From positions 1 through 42,437 of the forward strand of contig JAGXFI010000014.1 in assembly GCA_024637305.1 (NCBI GenBank): a stretch of 42,437 bases of DNA, in the 5' to 3' direction. The stretch's first letter is position 1. The number at the start of each line of letters is the position of its first letter. This DNA comes from Sulfitobacter sp. (lineage in GTDB: Bacteria; Pseudomonadota; Alphaproteobacteria; Rhodobacterales; Rhodobacteraceae). This document shows positions 34,245 to 42,437 of the stretch, piece by piece. Under the pieces are notes generated by a model. It had not been told where the DNA came from and did not search any database. It saw only the letters and a program-made list of their open reading frames with translations. Position numbers and translations under genes: made by a program.

Positions 34245-35095
34245 TTACCGGCATCCCGCAAAGCGGCGGTTTCCGCTGGACCTACCGCGCCTATGTCACG
34301 CTGTTCTTCATCTATCTGGCGCTGCCGCTGGTGACGGTCTGCGTGTTCGCCTTCAACGATTCCGTTTTCCCGTCGCTGCCATGGGAGGGCTTCACATGGG
34401 CATGGTTCTTCGGCACGGATGCGCCATATATCGGCGTCTTTCACGAACGCGGCATCCTGCGGTCGGTGGTAACTTCCGGCATCGTCGCGTTTTGGGTGGC
34501 GCTGCTGTCGGTGTTCGTCGGCACCTGCAATGCGTTCCTGTTCGTGCGGCACGATTTCCGCGGCAAGGGGTTTCTCTACATCCTGATGCTGCTGCCGCTG
34601 ATCATTCCGGGCATCATCCTTGGCATCTCGATTCTGGTTTTCTCATCTTCCGTCGCAAACTATCTTGAGGATGCGACCGGCCTTTGGTTTGACGGGTTGC
34701 GCCCCGGTCTGATCCTGGTTGTGCTGGGGCAGTTTTCCTTCATCACGACCTTCGCCACGCTGGTCATCTCGGCTCGTTTGCAGAAAATTGATCCCTCGCT
34801 GGAAGAGGCGGCGCTAAACCTTGGTGCCACACGCTGGGGTGCCGTGCGTGCCGTCACGCTGCCGTTTCTCTATCCAGCCATGGCGGCGGCGGGAGTCGTG
34901 GCCGTGCTGATGAGCTTCGAGAATTTCAATACGACGCTGATGCTGGTGGGGTCTGACGCGCCGTTGACGATCACCATGTTCGACCGTCTCAAGCTTGGGT
35001 CCACGCCGGTGCTCAACGCGGTGTCGTTGCTGCTGATCGTGGCGTCGGCGATATTGGGGCTGGCGTCGCTGCTCTTGCAAAAGCGAACGGAATAG
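34241..35095 (+). CDS. PotC-type ABC transporter permease
   Basis: A 284-residue permease with six hydrophobic helices and the EAA loop EAALNLGATRWGAVRAVTLPFLYP. FAFNDSVFPSLPWEGFTWAWF is the PotC-like periplasmic start. The frame is open from 34088, but ATG 34241 overlaps the previous stop by 4 nt and gives the family N-terminus. Last gene of the Pho-linked importer; it ends 32 nt before the end of glpV on the other strand. Confidence 0.92.
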   Translation: MITGIPQSGGFRWTYRAYVTLFFIYLALPLVTVCVFAFNDSVFPSLPWEGFTWAWFFGTDAPYIGVFHERGILRSVVTSGIVAFWVALLSVFVGTCNAFLFVRHDFRGKGFLYILMLLPLIIPGIILGISILVFSSSVANYLEDATGLWFDGLRPGLILVVLGQFSFITTFATLVISARLQKIDPSLEEAALNLGATRWGAVRAVTLPFLYPAMAAAGVVAVLMSFENFNTTLMLVGSDAPLTITMFDRLKLGSTPVLNAVSLLLIVASAILGLASLLLQKRTE

Positions 35096-35116
35096 GGGCG
35101 CACCTGCGCGCGCCCC
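35095..35116. terminator. Hairpin between convergent importer operons
   Basis: GGGGCGC (35095-35101) and GCGCCCC (35110-35116) form a 7-bp stem with an 8-nt loop in the 32-nt gap between the PotC-type gene and glpV. It may serve both strands, but T tracts are lacking on both sides. Confidence 0.5.
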
Positions 35117-35127
35117 CAAGGGTCAAT

Positions 35128-36840
35128 TCACTGCCAGGATTTGATCAGCTCGTCATAGCTGATCGTCTCGGGCTGCGGGTCTTCGTTGTCGAGCTTCGGG
35201 TAAGGCGCGCCCGGCTGTGCGAGCCAATACTCCGGTTCACGCTCTTCGTTCATCACCGGTCCCAGATCGCCCTGCACGCCTGCGCGCTCAAGCCGCTCCA
35301 TGACCTTTTCCTGCTCTTCACACAAGGAATCCAATGCTTCCTGAGCCGTCTTGGCCCCTGACATCGCATCACCAATGTTCTGCCACCACAGCTGTGCCAG
35401 CTTTGGATAGTCAGGCACGTTCGTGCCCGTGGGCGACCACGCGACGCGGGCAGGAGAGCGGTAGAATTCCACCAAACCGCCCAGTTTCGGCGCACGCTCG
35501 GTGAAGCTGTCGTGGTTGATCGTGCTTTCACGAATGAAAGTCAGACCGGCATGGGCTTTTTCCACATCCACCGTCTTGGAGGTCACGAACTGCGCATAAA
35601 GCCAGGCAGCCTTGGCGCGGTCGACAGGGGTGCTTTCCATCAGCGTCCATGATCCCACGTCCTGATACCCGACCTTCTGGCCGTCCTTCCAATAAGCGCC
35701 ATGCGGCGACGGTGCCATGCGCCATTTCGGTGTGCCGTCTTCGTTCAGCACGGCCTTGGCGCTGTCGTTGACCATGTCGGCGGTAAACGCGGTGTACCAG
35801 AACATCTGCTGAGCGATGGCACCCTGCGCAGGCACCGGTCCAGCCTCACCAAAGGTCATCCCGGCAGCGGCGGGCGGCGTGTATTTCTCCAGCCACTCGA
35901 TCGCCTTGGTCACCGCATAAACCGCCGCTGGGGCGTTCGTCGCGCCACCGCGACCCATGCAGGAACCGACCGGCTGCGATTGCTCGTTGACGCGGATGCC
36001 CCATTCATCGACCGGCAGGCCGTTGGGTTCGCCCACATCGCCCATCCCCGCCATCGACATCCACGCATCGGTGTAACGCCAGCCAAGGCTCGGGTCTTTC
36101 TTGCCGTAATCCATGTTGCCATAGACCTCGACGCCGTCGATGGTGCGCCCTGTGAAGAATTCCGCGATGTCTTCATAAGCCGACCAGTTCAGCGGCACAC
36201 CCAGATCATAGCCGTATTCTTCCTTGAATTCGGCCATCAGCTCTGGGTCGGTGAACCAATCCTGCCGGAACCAGTAGAGGTTGGCGAATTGCTGGTCAGG
36301 CAGCTGATAAAGTTCGCCATCGGGCGAAGTGGTGAAATCCAGCCCGATGAAGTCGTTGAGATCAAGACCGGGGTTGGTCACGTCCGCGCCCTCTCCCGCC
36401 ATCCAGTCCGTCAGGCTCCGCGCCTGCTTGTAACGCCAATGGGTGCCGATCAGATCAGAGTCGTTGATATAGGCGTCATAGATGTTTTCGCCCGACTGCA
36501 TCTGCGTCTGCAGTTTCTCGACAACGTCGCCCTCGCCGATCAGGTCATGGGTGATGTTGATCCCCGTGATCGCGGTAAAGGCCGGGGCCAGCACGTTGGC
36601 CTCGTATTCATGGGTGGTGATGGTCTCGGACACCACCTTGATGTCCATGCCCTGGAACGGCTGCGCGGCATCGACGAAGAATTGCATCTCCGCCTCCTGC
36701 TCTTCACGGCTCAGCGCGGAACGTTCGATGGTCTCATCGAGAAACGCCCGTGCGGCCTCCATATCCGCAAAGACCGGCCCCGCTAGCAGACCCAGCGTGG
36801 CGGCAAGCGCGGTGCTGGATTTCATGACAGAAAGTTTCAT
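35128..36840 (-). CDS. glpV: Glycerol ABC transporter binding protein GlpV
   Basis: A 570-residue periplasmic binding protein, larger than most family-1 binders, as expected for GlpV of the rhizobial glycerol transporter. A Sec signal is seen (cleavage near GPVFA-DMEAAR, residue 25). Segments such as FQGMDIKVVSETITTHEYEANVLAPAFTAITGI, YINDSDLIGTHWRYKQ and DVGSWTLMESTPVDRAKAAWLYAQF are characteristic. GGAGGA precedes the ATG. Last gene of the glp operon, an unusual place for a binding protein. It should bind glycerol for GlpPQ. Confidence 0.92.
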   Translation of the reverse strand: MKLSVMKSSTALAATLGLLAGPVFADMEAARAFLDETIERSALSREEQEAEMQFFVDAAQPFQGMDIKVVSETITTHEYEANVLAPAFTAITGINITHDLIGEGDVVEKLQTQMQSGENIYDAYINDSDLIGTHWRYKQARSLTDWMAGEGADVTNPGLDLNDFIGLDFTTSPDGELYQLPDQQFANLYWFRQDWFTDPELMAEFKEEYGYDLGVPLNWSAYEDIAEFFTGRTIDGVEVYGNMDYGKKDPSLGWRYTDAWMSMAGMGDVGEPNGLPVDEWGIRVNEQSQPVGSCMGRGGATNAPAAVYAVTKAIEWLEKYTPPAAAGMTFGEAGPVPAQGAIAQQMFWYTAFTADMVNDSAKAVLNEDGTPKWRMAPSPHGAYWKDGQKVGYQDVGSWTLMESTPVDRAKAAWLYAQFVTSKTVDVEKAHAGLTFIRESTINHDSFTERAPKLGGLVEFYRSPARVAWSPTGTNVPDYPKLAQLWWQNIGDAMSGAKTAQEALDSLCEEQEKVMERLERAGVQGDLGPVMNEEREPEYWLAQPGAPYPKLDNEDPQPETISYDELIKSWQ

Positions 36841-36877
36841 TTTGTCCTCCCTAGACAGTTTTCAATCGTAGTGTCGT

Positions 36878-37150
36878 CTACACCCAGCGAAACACCGCCG
36901 CGGCATAGACCAGACAGACCAGCAGCGCATAAGGCTGCGGGCCCGCGTTGAGACCCAGCCAGATCAGGTTGATAAAGGCCGAGCCAAGAAGCGTGATGAA
37001 CAGACGGTCACCACGGGTCGTTTCGATCCTGAGAATACCGACACGCGGCGTCTCGGGATATTTGATCGCAAGGATCGTGAAGGTGATCAGCACCAAGGCG
37101 ATCACACCGAAGAATATCGCGGTGGGCGGGGTCCAGGCCATCCAGCTCAT
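36878..37150 (-). CDS. glpU: Small membrane protein GlpU (DUF2160)
   Basis: A 90-residue protein with hydrophobic segments at about 10-30, 50-67 and 72-88, joined by a polar loop (KYPETPRVGILRIETTRGDR). This is the DUF2160 family found in glycerol transporter operons between glpQ and glpV. Its role in transport is not defined; it may be an accessory subunit of the permease. Lies 55 nt after glpQ and 37 nt before glpV. Confidence 0.85.
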   Translation of the reverse strand: MSWMAWTPPTAIFFGVIALVLITFTILAIKYPETPRVGILRIETTRGDRLFITLLGSAFINLIWLGLNAGPQPYALLVCLVYAAAVFRWV

Positions 37151-37205
37151 GTTCGCGCTCCTTCGCGGTCATCGGTTACCGCATCACAGTTCACAGCTTT
37201 TCCCA

Positions 37206-38075
37206 TCACACCCTCCCCAACGCGAAACCCTTCGCGATGTAGTTGCGCACGAACCAGATCACCAAGGCACCCGGCACGATAGTCAGCACCCCTGCCGCCG
37301 CCAGCACGCCCCAGTCGAGGCCGGAGGCGCTGACCGTGCGGGTCATCGTGGCGGCGATCGGCTTGGCATCCACGCTCGTCAGCGTCCGCGACAACAACAG
37401 TTCCACCCATGAGAACATGAAGCAGAAGAATGCCGCGACTCCGATGCCGCTGGCGATCAGGGGCATGAAGATGCGGACGAAGAAACGCGGGAAGGAATAG
37501 CCGTCAAGATAGGCGGTTTCGTCGATCTCCTTCGGCACGCCACGCATGAAGCCTTCGAGGATCCAGACCGCCAGCGGTACGTTGAACAGACAATGCGCCA
37601 GCGCCACGGCGATATGCGTATCGAAAAGCCCGACGCTGGAATAAAGCTGAAAGAACGGCAGCGCGAACACGGCGGGCGGGGCCATGCGGTTGGTCAACAG
37701 CCAGAAGAACAGATGCTTGTCGCCCATGAAGCTGTAGCGGCTGAACGCATAGGCCGCCGGCAGCGCCACCGACAGGCTGATTACTGTGTTCATCACCACA
37801 TAGATCAGCGAATTGACATAGCCCATATACCAGGACGGATCGGTCAGGATCTTGACGTAATTGGCGAAAGTCAGATCGCGTGGAAAAAGCGAGAACGTCC
37901 CGAGGATCTCTGCATTGGTCTTGAGGCTCATGTTGATGAGCCAGTAGATCGGCAGCAGCAGGAAGATCAGATAGACCGCCATCACGATGGCCGATCCGTT
38001 GGGGCGGAACCGCTTGCGACGGCGGGCGGGCTGCGTGTCGACCAAAGCGCCGGGGATACGGATTGTCTCGGCCAT
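37206..38075 (-). CDS. glpQ: Glycerol ABC transporter permease GlpQ
   Basis: A 289-residue MalG-type permease. A charged N-terminus (about 1-30, PARRRKRFRPNG) is followed by six hydrophobic helices. The EAA loop is ETAYLDGYSFPRFFVRIFMPLI. The open frame extends to 38126, but ATG 38075 shares its A with the glpP stop (TGATG) and gives the natural N-terminus. Not to be confused with the glycerophosphodiesterase also named GlpQ. Confidence 0.92.
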   Translation of the reverse strand: MAETIRIPGALVDTQPARRRKRFRPNGSAIVMAVYLIFLLLPIYWLINMSLKTNAEILGTFSLFPRDLTFANYVKILTDPSWYMGYVNSLIYVVMNTVISLSVALPAAYAFSRYSFMGDKHLFFWLLTNRMAPPAVFALPFFQLYSSVGLFDTHIAVALAHCLFNVPLAVWILEGFMRGVPKEIDETAYLDGYSFPRFFVRIFMPLIASGIGVAAFFCFMFSWVELLLSRTLTSVDAKPIAATMTRTVSASGLDWGVLAAAGVLTIVPGALVIWFVRNYIAKGFALGRV

Positions 38076-38947
38076 CACAGACCATCCCTTTTGTCGAGGT
38101 TGACCATGACGGTATAGAAAACCCACGAGATCAACAGGATTACGAGGAAATACATCAGGCTGAACGCCGCTGCGGGGCCAAGGTCGAACTGGCCAATGGC
38201 CATCTTGACCAGATCAATCGACAGGAAGGTGGTAGCATTGCCCGGACCGCCGCCCGTGACCACGAAGGGTTCGGTATAGATCATGAAACTGTCCATGAAG
38301 CGCAGCAGGATCGCGATCATCAGCACGCCGGCCATCTTGGGCAGCTCGATATAGCGAAACACCGACCAGCGGCTCGCCTGATCGATCTTGGCCGCCTGGT
38401 AATAGGCATCGGGAATGGATTGCAGCCCGGCATATGCCAGCAACGCCACCAGCGAGGTCCAGTGCCAGACATCCATCACGATCACGGTGATCCAGGCCGC
38501 CGTTATGTCCTGCGTGTAGTTGTAGGTGATCCCGAGCTTATCGAGCGTATAGCCCAGCAGGCCGATATCCACGCGTCCGAAGATCTGCCAGATGGTACCG
38601 ACAACGTTCCACGGGATCAGCAGGGGCAGAGACATCAGCACCAGACAGAAGCTGGCCCAGAACCCCTTCTTGGGCATGTTGAGGGCCACGAAGATACCCA
38701 GCGGGATCTCGATGGCGAGGATCGTCGCGGAAAAGATCAGCTGTCGCCCCAACGCGTCCCACATCCGGTCGCTTTCGAGCATGTCGGAAAACCATTCGAG
38801 GCCCACCCAGAAGAATTCATTGCGCCCGAAGGTATCCTGCACCGAATAGTTGACAACCGTCATCAGCGGGATCACGGCGGAGAACGCCACGAGGACCAGC
38901 ACCGGCAGGACGAGAAACCAGGCCTTCTGGTTGACGGTCTTGTTCAT
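38075..38947 (-). CDS. glpP: Glycerol ABC transporter permease GlpP
   Basis: A 290-residue MalF-type permease with six hydrophobic helices beginning KAWFLVLPVLVLVAFSAVIPLMTVVNYSVQDTF. The EAA loop reads QAAKIDQASRWSVFRYIELPKM, with Gln in place of the first Glu. The start overlaps the glpT stop by 4 nt and the stop overlaps the glpQ start. Forms the glycerol channel with GlpQ. Confidence 0.92.
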   Translation of the reverse strand: MNKTVNQKAWFLVLPVLVLVAFSAVIPLMTVVNYSVQDTFGRNEFFWVGLEWFSDMLESDRMWDALGRQLIFSATILAIEIPLGIFVALNMPKKGFWASFCLVLMSLPLLIPWNVVGTIWQIFGRVDIGLLGYTLDKLGITYNYTQDITAAWITVIVMDVWHWTSLVALLAYAGLQSIPDAYYQAAKIDQASRWSVFRYIELPKMAGVLMIAILLRFMDSFMIYTEPFVVTGGGPGNATTFLSIDLVKMAIGQFDLGPAAAFSLMYFLVILLISWVFYTVMVNLDKRDGL

Positions 38948-40029
38948 GGCACTTCTCCTTGCGGGCTGACGCGCCAGTCGTCCGCATAGACATTGATCCC
39001 CGCCGGATCAAAGATGATCCGCTCGGCATCCTCGGGGATGCGGGCACCCTCGCCCGCGATGGCGCTGACCGTGTGGCCCGCGACGTCCAGCCGTATGATC
39101 TTGTGGCGGCCCACATCCTCGACGCGGGTCACGCGCGCGGGCACCCCGTCGTCACCGCGCGACAACTTGATGAATTCAGGACGCACGCCCACCTGCACCT
39201 TGCCGCCTAGCGCTGCATACCCGGCCCCAAGCGCCACTTGCGTTCCGGCGATGGTCGCCGTGTCACCGTTGATCTGCGCATCGAACAGGTTCATCCCCGG
39301 CGAGCCGATGAAGTACCCGACGAACGTATGCGCGGGCCGTTCGAACAATTCCTGCGGCGTGCCGATCTGAACGACACGACCGTCATGCATCACCACGACC
39401 TTGTCGGCGAATGTCAGCGCTTCGGTCTGGTCGTGGGTGACATAGATCATCGTATGGCCAAACTGGTCATGCAGGGATTTGAGCTGCGTGCGCAGCTCCC
39501 ATTTCATATGCGGATCGATCACCGTCAGCGGCTCGTCGAACAGCAGCGCATTGACGTCCTCGCGCACCATACCGCGCCCCAGGGAAATCTTCTGTTTCGC
39601 ATCCGCCGTCAGCCCGCGCGCCTTGCGGTTCAACACATCCTCCATCCCGATCATCTGCGCGATCTGCTGCACCCGCTCGGCGATATAGGCCGTATCCGCC
39701 CCCCGATTGCGCAAGGGAAACGCCAGATTGTCGCGTACCGTCATCGTGTCGTAGACCACCGGAAACTGGAACACCTGCGCGATGTTGCGCTCTGCCGTCG
39801 GCGCGTGGGTGACGTCCACGTCATCGAACAGGATGCGCCCCTGCGAAGGATGCAGCAGACCTGAAATGATGTTGAGCAACGTCGACTTCCCGCAACCCGA
39901 CGCACCCAGCAGCGCATACGCCTCACCGTCGATCCAGTCGTGGTTAAGCTCCTTGAGCGCGTAATCGTCTTCGGATGACGGGCGGGCAAGGTAGGAATGC
40001 GCAAGGTTGTCGAGGGTGATCTTGGCCAT
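38944..40029 (-). CDS. glpT: Glycerol ABC transporter ATPase GlpT
   Basis: A 361-residue MalK-like ATPase. Walker A GASGCGKST is at 42-50, Walker B ALLFDEPLTVID includes Asp165-Glu166, and the switch His199 is in YVTHDQTEA. The ABC signature is degenerate: LTADAKQ at 140-146 instead of LSGGQ. A TOBE-type C-terminus (GVRPEFIKLSRGDDG) follows. ATG 40029 is used; GTG 40032 just upstream is possible. Shares a base with the glpS stop. Works with GlpS, probably as a heterodimer. The name follows the rhizobial transporter and not the G3P permease of E. coli. Confidence 0.92.
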   Translation of the reverse strand: MAKITLDNLAHSYLARPSSEDDYALKELNHDWIDGEAYALLGASGCGKSTLLNIISGLLHPSQGRILFDDVDVTHAPTAERNIAQVFQFPVVYDTMTVRDNLAFPLRNRGADTAYIAERVQQIAQMIGMEDVLNRKARGLTADAKQKISLGRGMVREDVNALLFDEPLTVIDPHMKWELRTQLKSLHDQFGHTMIYVTHDQTEALTFADKVVVMHDGRVVQIGTPQELFERPAHTFVGYFIGSPGMNLFDAQINGDTATIAGTQVALGAGYAALGGKVQVGVRPEFIKLSRGDDGVPARVTRVEDVGRHKIIRLDVAGHTVSAIAGEGARIPEDAERIIFDPAGINVYADDWRVSPQGEVP

Positions 40030-41117
40030 CACGCCGCCTCCGCATAGGGGGCAGCGGCGACCAGATCGCCGTCCGTGCCGAAAATATAGACATGCGCGGG
40101 GTCAAGATAGACGGTCAGGTCCTGCCCGGCCTTCAGGCTTTGTACCCCATGCACCAGCCCGACCCAGCGCGCACCCTGATAGTCCAGATGCACAAAGGTT
40201 TCCGATCCAGTGATCTCCGTCACGGTCAGGCGCGCGCGGAATTCGATCGCCCCGGCGACATGCGGCGATAGCTCCAGATGGTTGGGGCGGAAACCGGCGG
40301 TGTAGTCCCCATCGGACAGGCTGCGCAGCGCAGTGGGCAACGCGGTCCCCTGCCCTTCGCCGAATGTCAGCGTGTCGCCCTGTTTCTTCACCGCCAGAAA
40401 ATTCATCGGCGGGTCGGAAAATACCCGTGCCGTCACGGCATTCACGGGCCGGCGATAGACGGCGGGCGTTGGTCCGAACTGGGTCACGCGACCTTCCCAG
40501 AGAGTGGCGGTATTGCCCCCCAAAAGCAGCGCCTCTTCCGGTTCTGTCGTGGCATAAACAAAGATCGAGCCTGAGCGTTCGAAGATCTTCGGGATCTCCG
40601 CGCGCAATTCCTCGCGCAGCTTGTAATCGAGATTGGCCAGCGGTTCATCCAGCAGCACCAGACCGGCATTCTTGACCAGCGACCGTGCCAGCGCGCAACG
40701 CTGCTGCTGCCCGCCAGACAATTCCAGCGGTCGACGATCTAGGAAAGGCGTCAGCTGCATCAGCTCGGCAGTCTCCCGCACGGCGATGTCGATCTCTTCG
40801 CGGCTCTTGCCGACAAGTTTCATGGGCGAGGCGATGTTTTCGTAAACGCTCATCGACGGGTAGTTGATGAATTGCTGATAGACCATTGCCACCTTGCGGT
40901 CCTGCACGCGCATGCCGGTCACGTCCTGCCCGTTCCAGTGGATACTTCCCGTCGCTGGCTGATCCAGCCCCGCCATCAGGCGCATCAGCGATGTCTTGCC
41001 CGACAGCGTCGGCCCCAGCAGCACGTTCATCGTGCCTTTTTCGAGCGTAAGGTCCGTGGGATGGATATGCACCCTGCCCCCGACCGTCTTGGACACATTT
41101 TTCAAGATGAGGCTCAT
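40029..41117 (-). CDS. glpS: Glycerol ABC transporter ATPase GlpS
   Basis: A 362-residue MalK-like ATPase. Walker A is GPTLSGKT at 35-42, the signature LSGGQQQR at 133-140 is canonical, and Walker B GLVLLDEPLANLDYK contains Asp157-Glu158. The switch histidine is missing: YATTEPEEA has Thr191 where YVTHDQxEA has His. TOBE-like C-terminus with FRPNHLELSPH. ATG 41117 overlaps the glpD stop by 4 nt and replaces the longer frame from 41165. Pairs with GlpT. Confidence 0.92.
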   Translation of the reverse strand: MSLILKNVSKTVGGRVHIHPTDLTLEKGTMNVLLGPTLSGKTSLMRLMAGLDQPATGSIHWNGQDVTGMRVQDRKVAMVYQQFINYPSMSVYENIASPMKLVGKSREEIDIAVRETAELMQLTPFLDRRPLELSGGQQQRCALARSLVKNAGLVLLDEPLANLDYKLREELRAEIPKIFERSGSIFVYATTEPEEALLLGGNTATLWEGRVTQFGPTPAVYRRPVNAVTARVFSDPPMNFLAVKKQGDTLTFGEGQGTALPTALRSLSDGDYTAGFRPNHLELSPHVAGAIEFRARLTVTEITGSETFVHLDYQGARWVGLVHGVQSLKAGQDLTVYLDPAHVYIFGTDGDLVAAAPYAEAA

Positions 41118-42437
41118 GCCCGTCCCTTTTTCAGTTCTGCGCTGGCACCGCGCGATGTCATCCACGCATCCAGCGTCGCGATCTGGTCACTGCTCAGGCG
41201 CAGCCCGAGCTTGTTGCGCCGCCAAACAACATCCTGCGCACTGCGGGCGAATTCGCGATCCATAAGCCATTCGACTTCGCGCGCCGTCAGCGTGGCTCCG
41301 AAATCCTGCCCCAGACTGTCGGCATTGCCTGCCCCGCTCAGAATGTCCCAGCTATCGGTGCCATAGGCCCGGATCATCCGTCGCGCCCAGAACGCGTCGA
41401 GGAAAGTGAAATCCGACTGCAGGCGCGCGATCAACGTATCGACCTGTCCGACGCCGAAATCACCCCCCGGCAAGGCCACACCCGCCGTCCAGTTGCCCGG
41501 CGTTCCGGGAAAGTGACGTGCGATCATCGCCATCGCATCCTCCGCCAGCTTGCGGTAGGTCGTGATCTTGCCGCCGAAGACATTGAGGATCGGCGCGCCG
41601 CCGGTATCATCCACCTTGAGCGTATAATCGCGCGTCGCAGCCGTCGCACTGCTGGCCCCGTCATCGTAGAGTGGGCGTACCCCGGAATATGTCCAGACAA
41701 TATCGTCACGGCTGATATCCTGACGCAGATAGGCATTCACGAAGTTTATCAGGTAATCCTTTTCTTCCGGCGTGCATTCCGGCGCGACCGACGGATCATC
41801 GTGTTCCGCGTCCGTGGTGCCGATCAGGGTGAAATCCGTCTCGTAGGGAATGGTAAAGACGATCCGCCCATCGGTGCCCTGAAAGAAATAGCATTTTTCA
41901 TGGTCATAAAGGCGGCGCGTCACGATGTGACTGCCACGCACAAGCCGCACCCCTTCGGATGAATTGCTGCGCAATGTGTTCTGGATGATATCGCCAACCC
42001 AGGGGCCGCCCGCATTGACCAACATCTTCGCGCGGATGGTGGTGGTTTCGCGGGTCGCTTCGTCATGGACCGCGACGGTCCAGCCGTCCGCATCCCGCGC
42101 GGCCGACGTGACCTTGGTGCGCACCATGATCTGCGCGCCACGCGCCTGCGCATCGCGGGCGTTCAGCACAACCAGCCGCGAATCCTCGATCCAGCAATCC
42201 GAATATTCGAACGCCTTCTCGAAGCGATCCTCCAGCGCGGCCCCTTCCGGCGTGCCTTTCAGGCTCAGGGTCGTGGTCGCGGGCAGGATCTTGCGTCCAC
42301 CAAGATTGTCATACAGGAAAAGTCCCATCCGGATCAGCCAGGCGGGACGCCGACCGCGCGTCCATGGCATCACGACACCGAGGATGCGCGAGGTCGGCGT
42401 GTCCGCCTCGAACCGCATGTCGGGATGATAAGGCAGC
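41114..42437 (-). CDS. glpD: FAD-dependent glycerol-3-phosphate dehydrogenase, N-terminus outside window
   Basis: The last 440 residues of an aerobic GlpD. The frame is open past 42418 to the right edge, so the FAD-binding N-terminus is outside. GRRPAWLIRMGLFLYDNLGGRKILPAT, EYSDCWIEDSRLVVLNARDAQARGA, NAGGPWVGDI, PYETDFTLIGTTDAEH, YSGVRPLYDD and FGGKITTYRKLAEDA are GlpD hallmarks. It oxidises G3P to dihydroxyacetone phosphate at the inner membrane and passes electrons to quinone. It heads the visible part of the glycerol transporter operon, as in Rhizobium, and also serves G3P brought in by UgpBAEC. Confidence 0.96.
   Translation of the reverse strand, partial: LPYHPDMRFEADTPTSRILGVVMPWTRGRRPAWLIRMGLFLYDNLGGRKILPATTTLSLKGTPEGAALEDRFEKAFEYSDCWIEDSRLVVLNARDAQARGAQIMVRTKVTSAARDADGWTVAVHDEATRETTTIRAKMLVNAGGPWVGDIIQNTLRSNSSEGVRLVRGSHIVTRRLYDHEKCYFFQGTDGRIVFTIPYETDFTLIGTTDAEHDDPSVAPECTPEEKDYLINFVNAYLRQDISRDDIVWTYSGVRPLYDDGASSATAATRDYTLKVDDTGGAPILNVFGGKITTYRKLAEDAMAMIARHFPGTPGNWTAGVALPGGDFGVGQVDTLIARLQSDFTFLDAFWARRMIRAYGTDSWDILSGAGNADSLGQDFGATLTAREVEWLMDREFARSAQDVVWRRNKLGLRLSSDQIATLDAWMTSRGASAELKKGRA

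Overview
The window looks like chromosome of a marine-type alphaproteobacterium of the Rhodobacterales (Roseobacter group). The reasons are high GC, dense operons with 4-nt stop/start overlaps, a PhoX-type phosphatase, a complete ugpBAEC operon, and a glycerol ABC transporter of the GlpSTPQUV type known from rhizobia and roseobacters. I see no rRNA, tRNA, CRISPR array or insertion sequence. Both end genes run off the window.

Positions 3-4353 carry small-molecule catabolism: the C-terminal part of a kynureninase-like class-V PLP enzyme, an SDR, a divergent metallo-beta-lactamase-fold hydrolase, a class I/II aminotransferase and a 3-hydroxybenzoate 6-hydroxylase-type flavoprotein. Positions 4401-6595 hold phoX with a promoter and a terminator. 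Positions 6678-9349 hold a small metal/metalloid-type cassette: an ArsR regulator that looks leaderless, an ArsP_1-type permease with a CSC motif, and an MFS exporter.

Positions 9407-24776 are the most unusual part: two divergent operons around a regulatory region at 19164-19285. Leftward run a cytoplasmic regulator (winged helix fused to a MalE-like solute-binding domain), an SDR, a creatinase/M24-fold hydrolase with an altered metal site, E1 alpha, E1 beta, a lipoyl-bearing E2-like protein without a recognisable catalytic core, an aldehyde dehydrogenase, and an E2 catalytic core without a lipoyl domain. Rightward run an RbsB-type binding protein, a second related SDR, two RbsC-type permeases and an RbsA-type ATPase. 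I infer uptake of a polyol- or acyloin-like compound, oxidation by butanediol-dehydrogenase-like SDRs, and thiolytic cleavage by an acetoin-dehydrogenase-like complex with a split E2. No E3 gene is present.

Positions 25075-35095 form a phosphate-starvation block: a Na/Pi cotransporter, ugpBAEC (glycerol-3-phosphate and glycerophosphodiesters), and a PotD-type ABC importer. Each of the three units has a candidate PHO box (two 7-mers spaced 11 bp) just upstream. Positions 35128-42437, on the minus strand, hold glpD-glpS-glpT-glpP-glpQ-glpU-glpV for glycerol uptake and glycerol-3-phosphate oxidation, converging on the phosphate block. Together the two blocks bring glycerol, glycerol-3-phosphate and probably amine-containing organophosphates into central metabolism. 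Strong hairpins follow each of the three plus-strand binding-protein genes.
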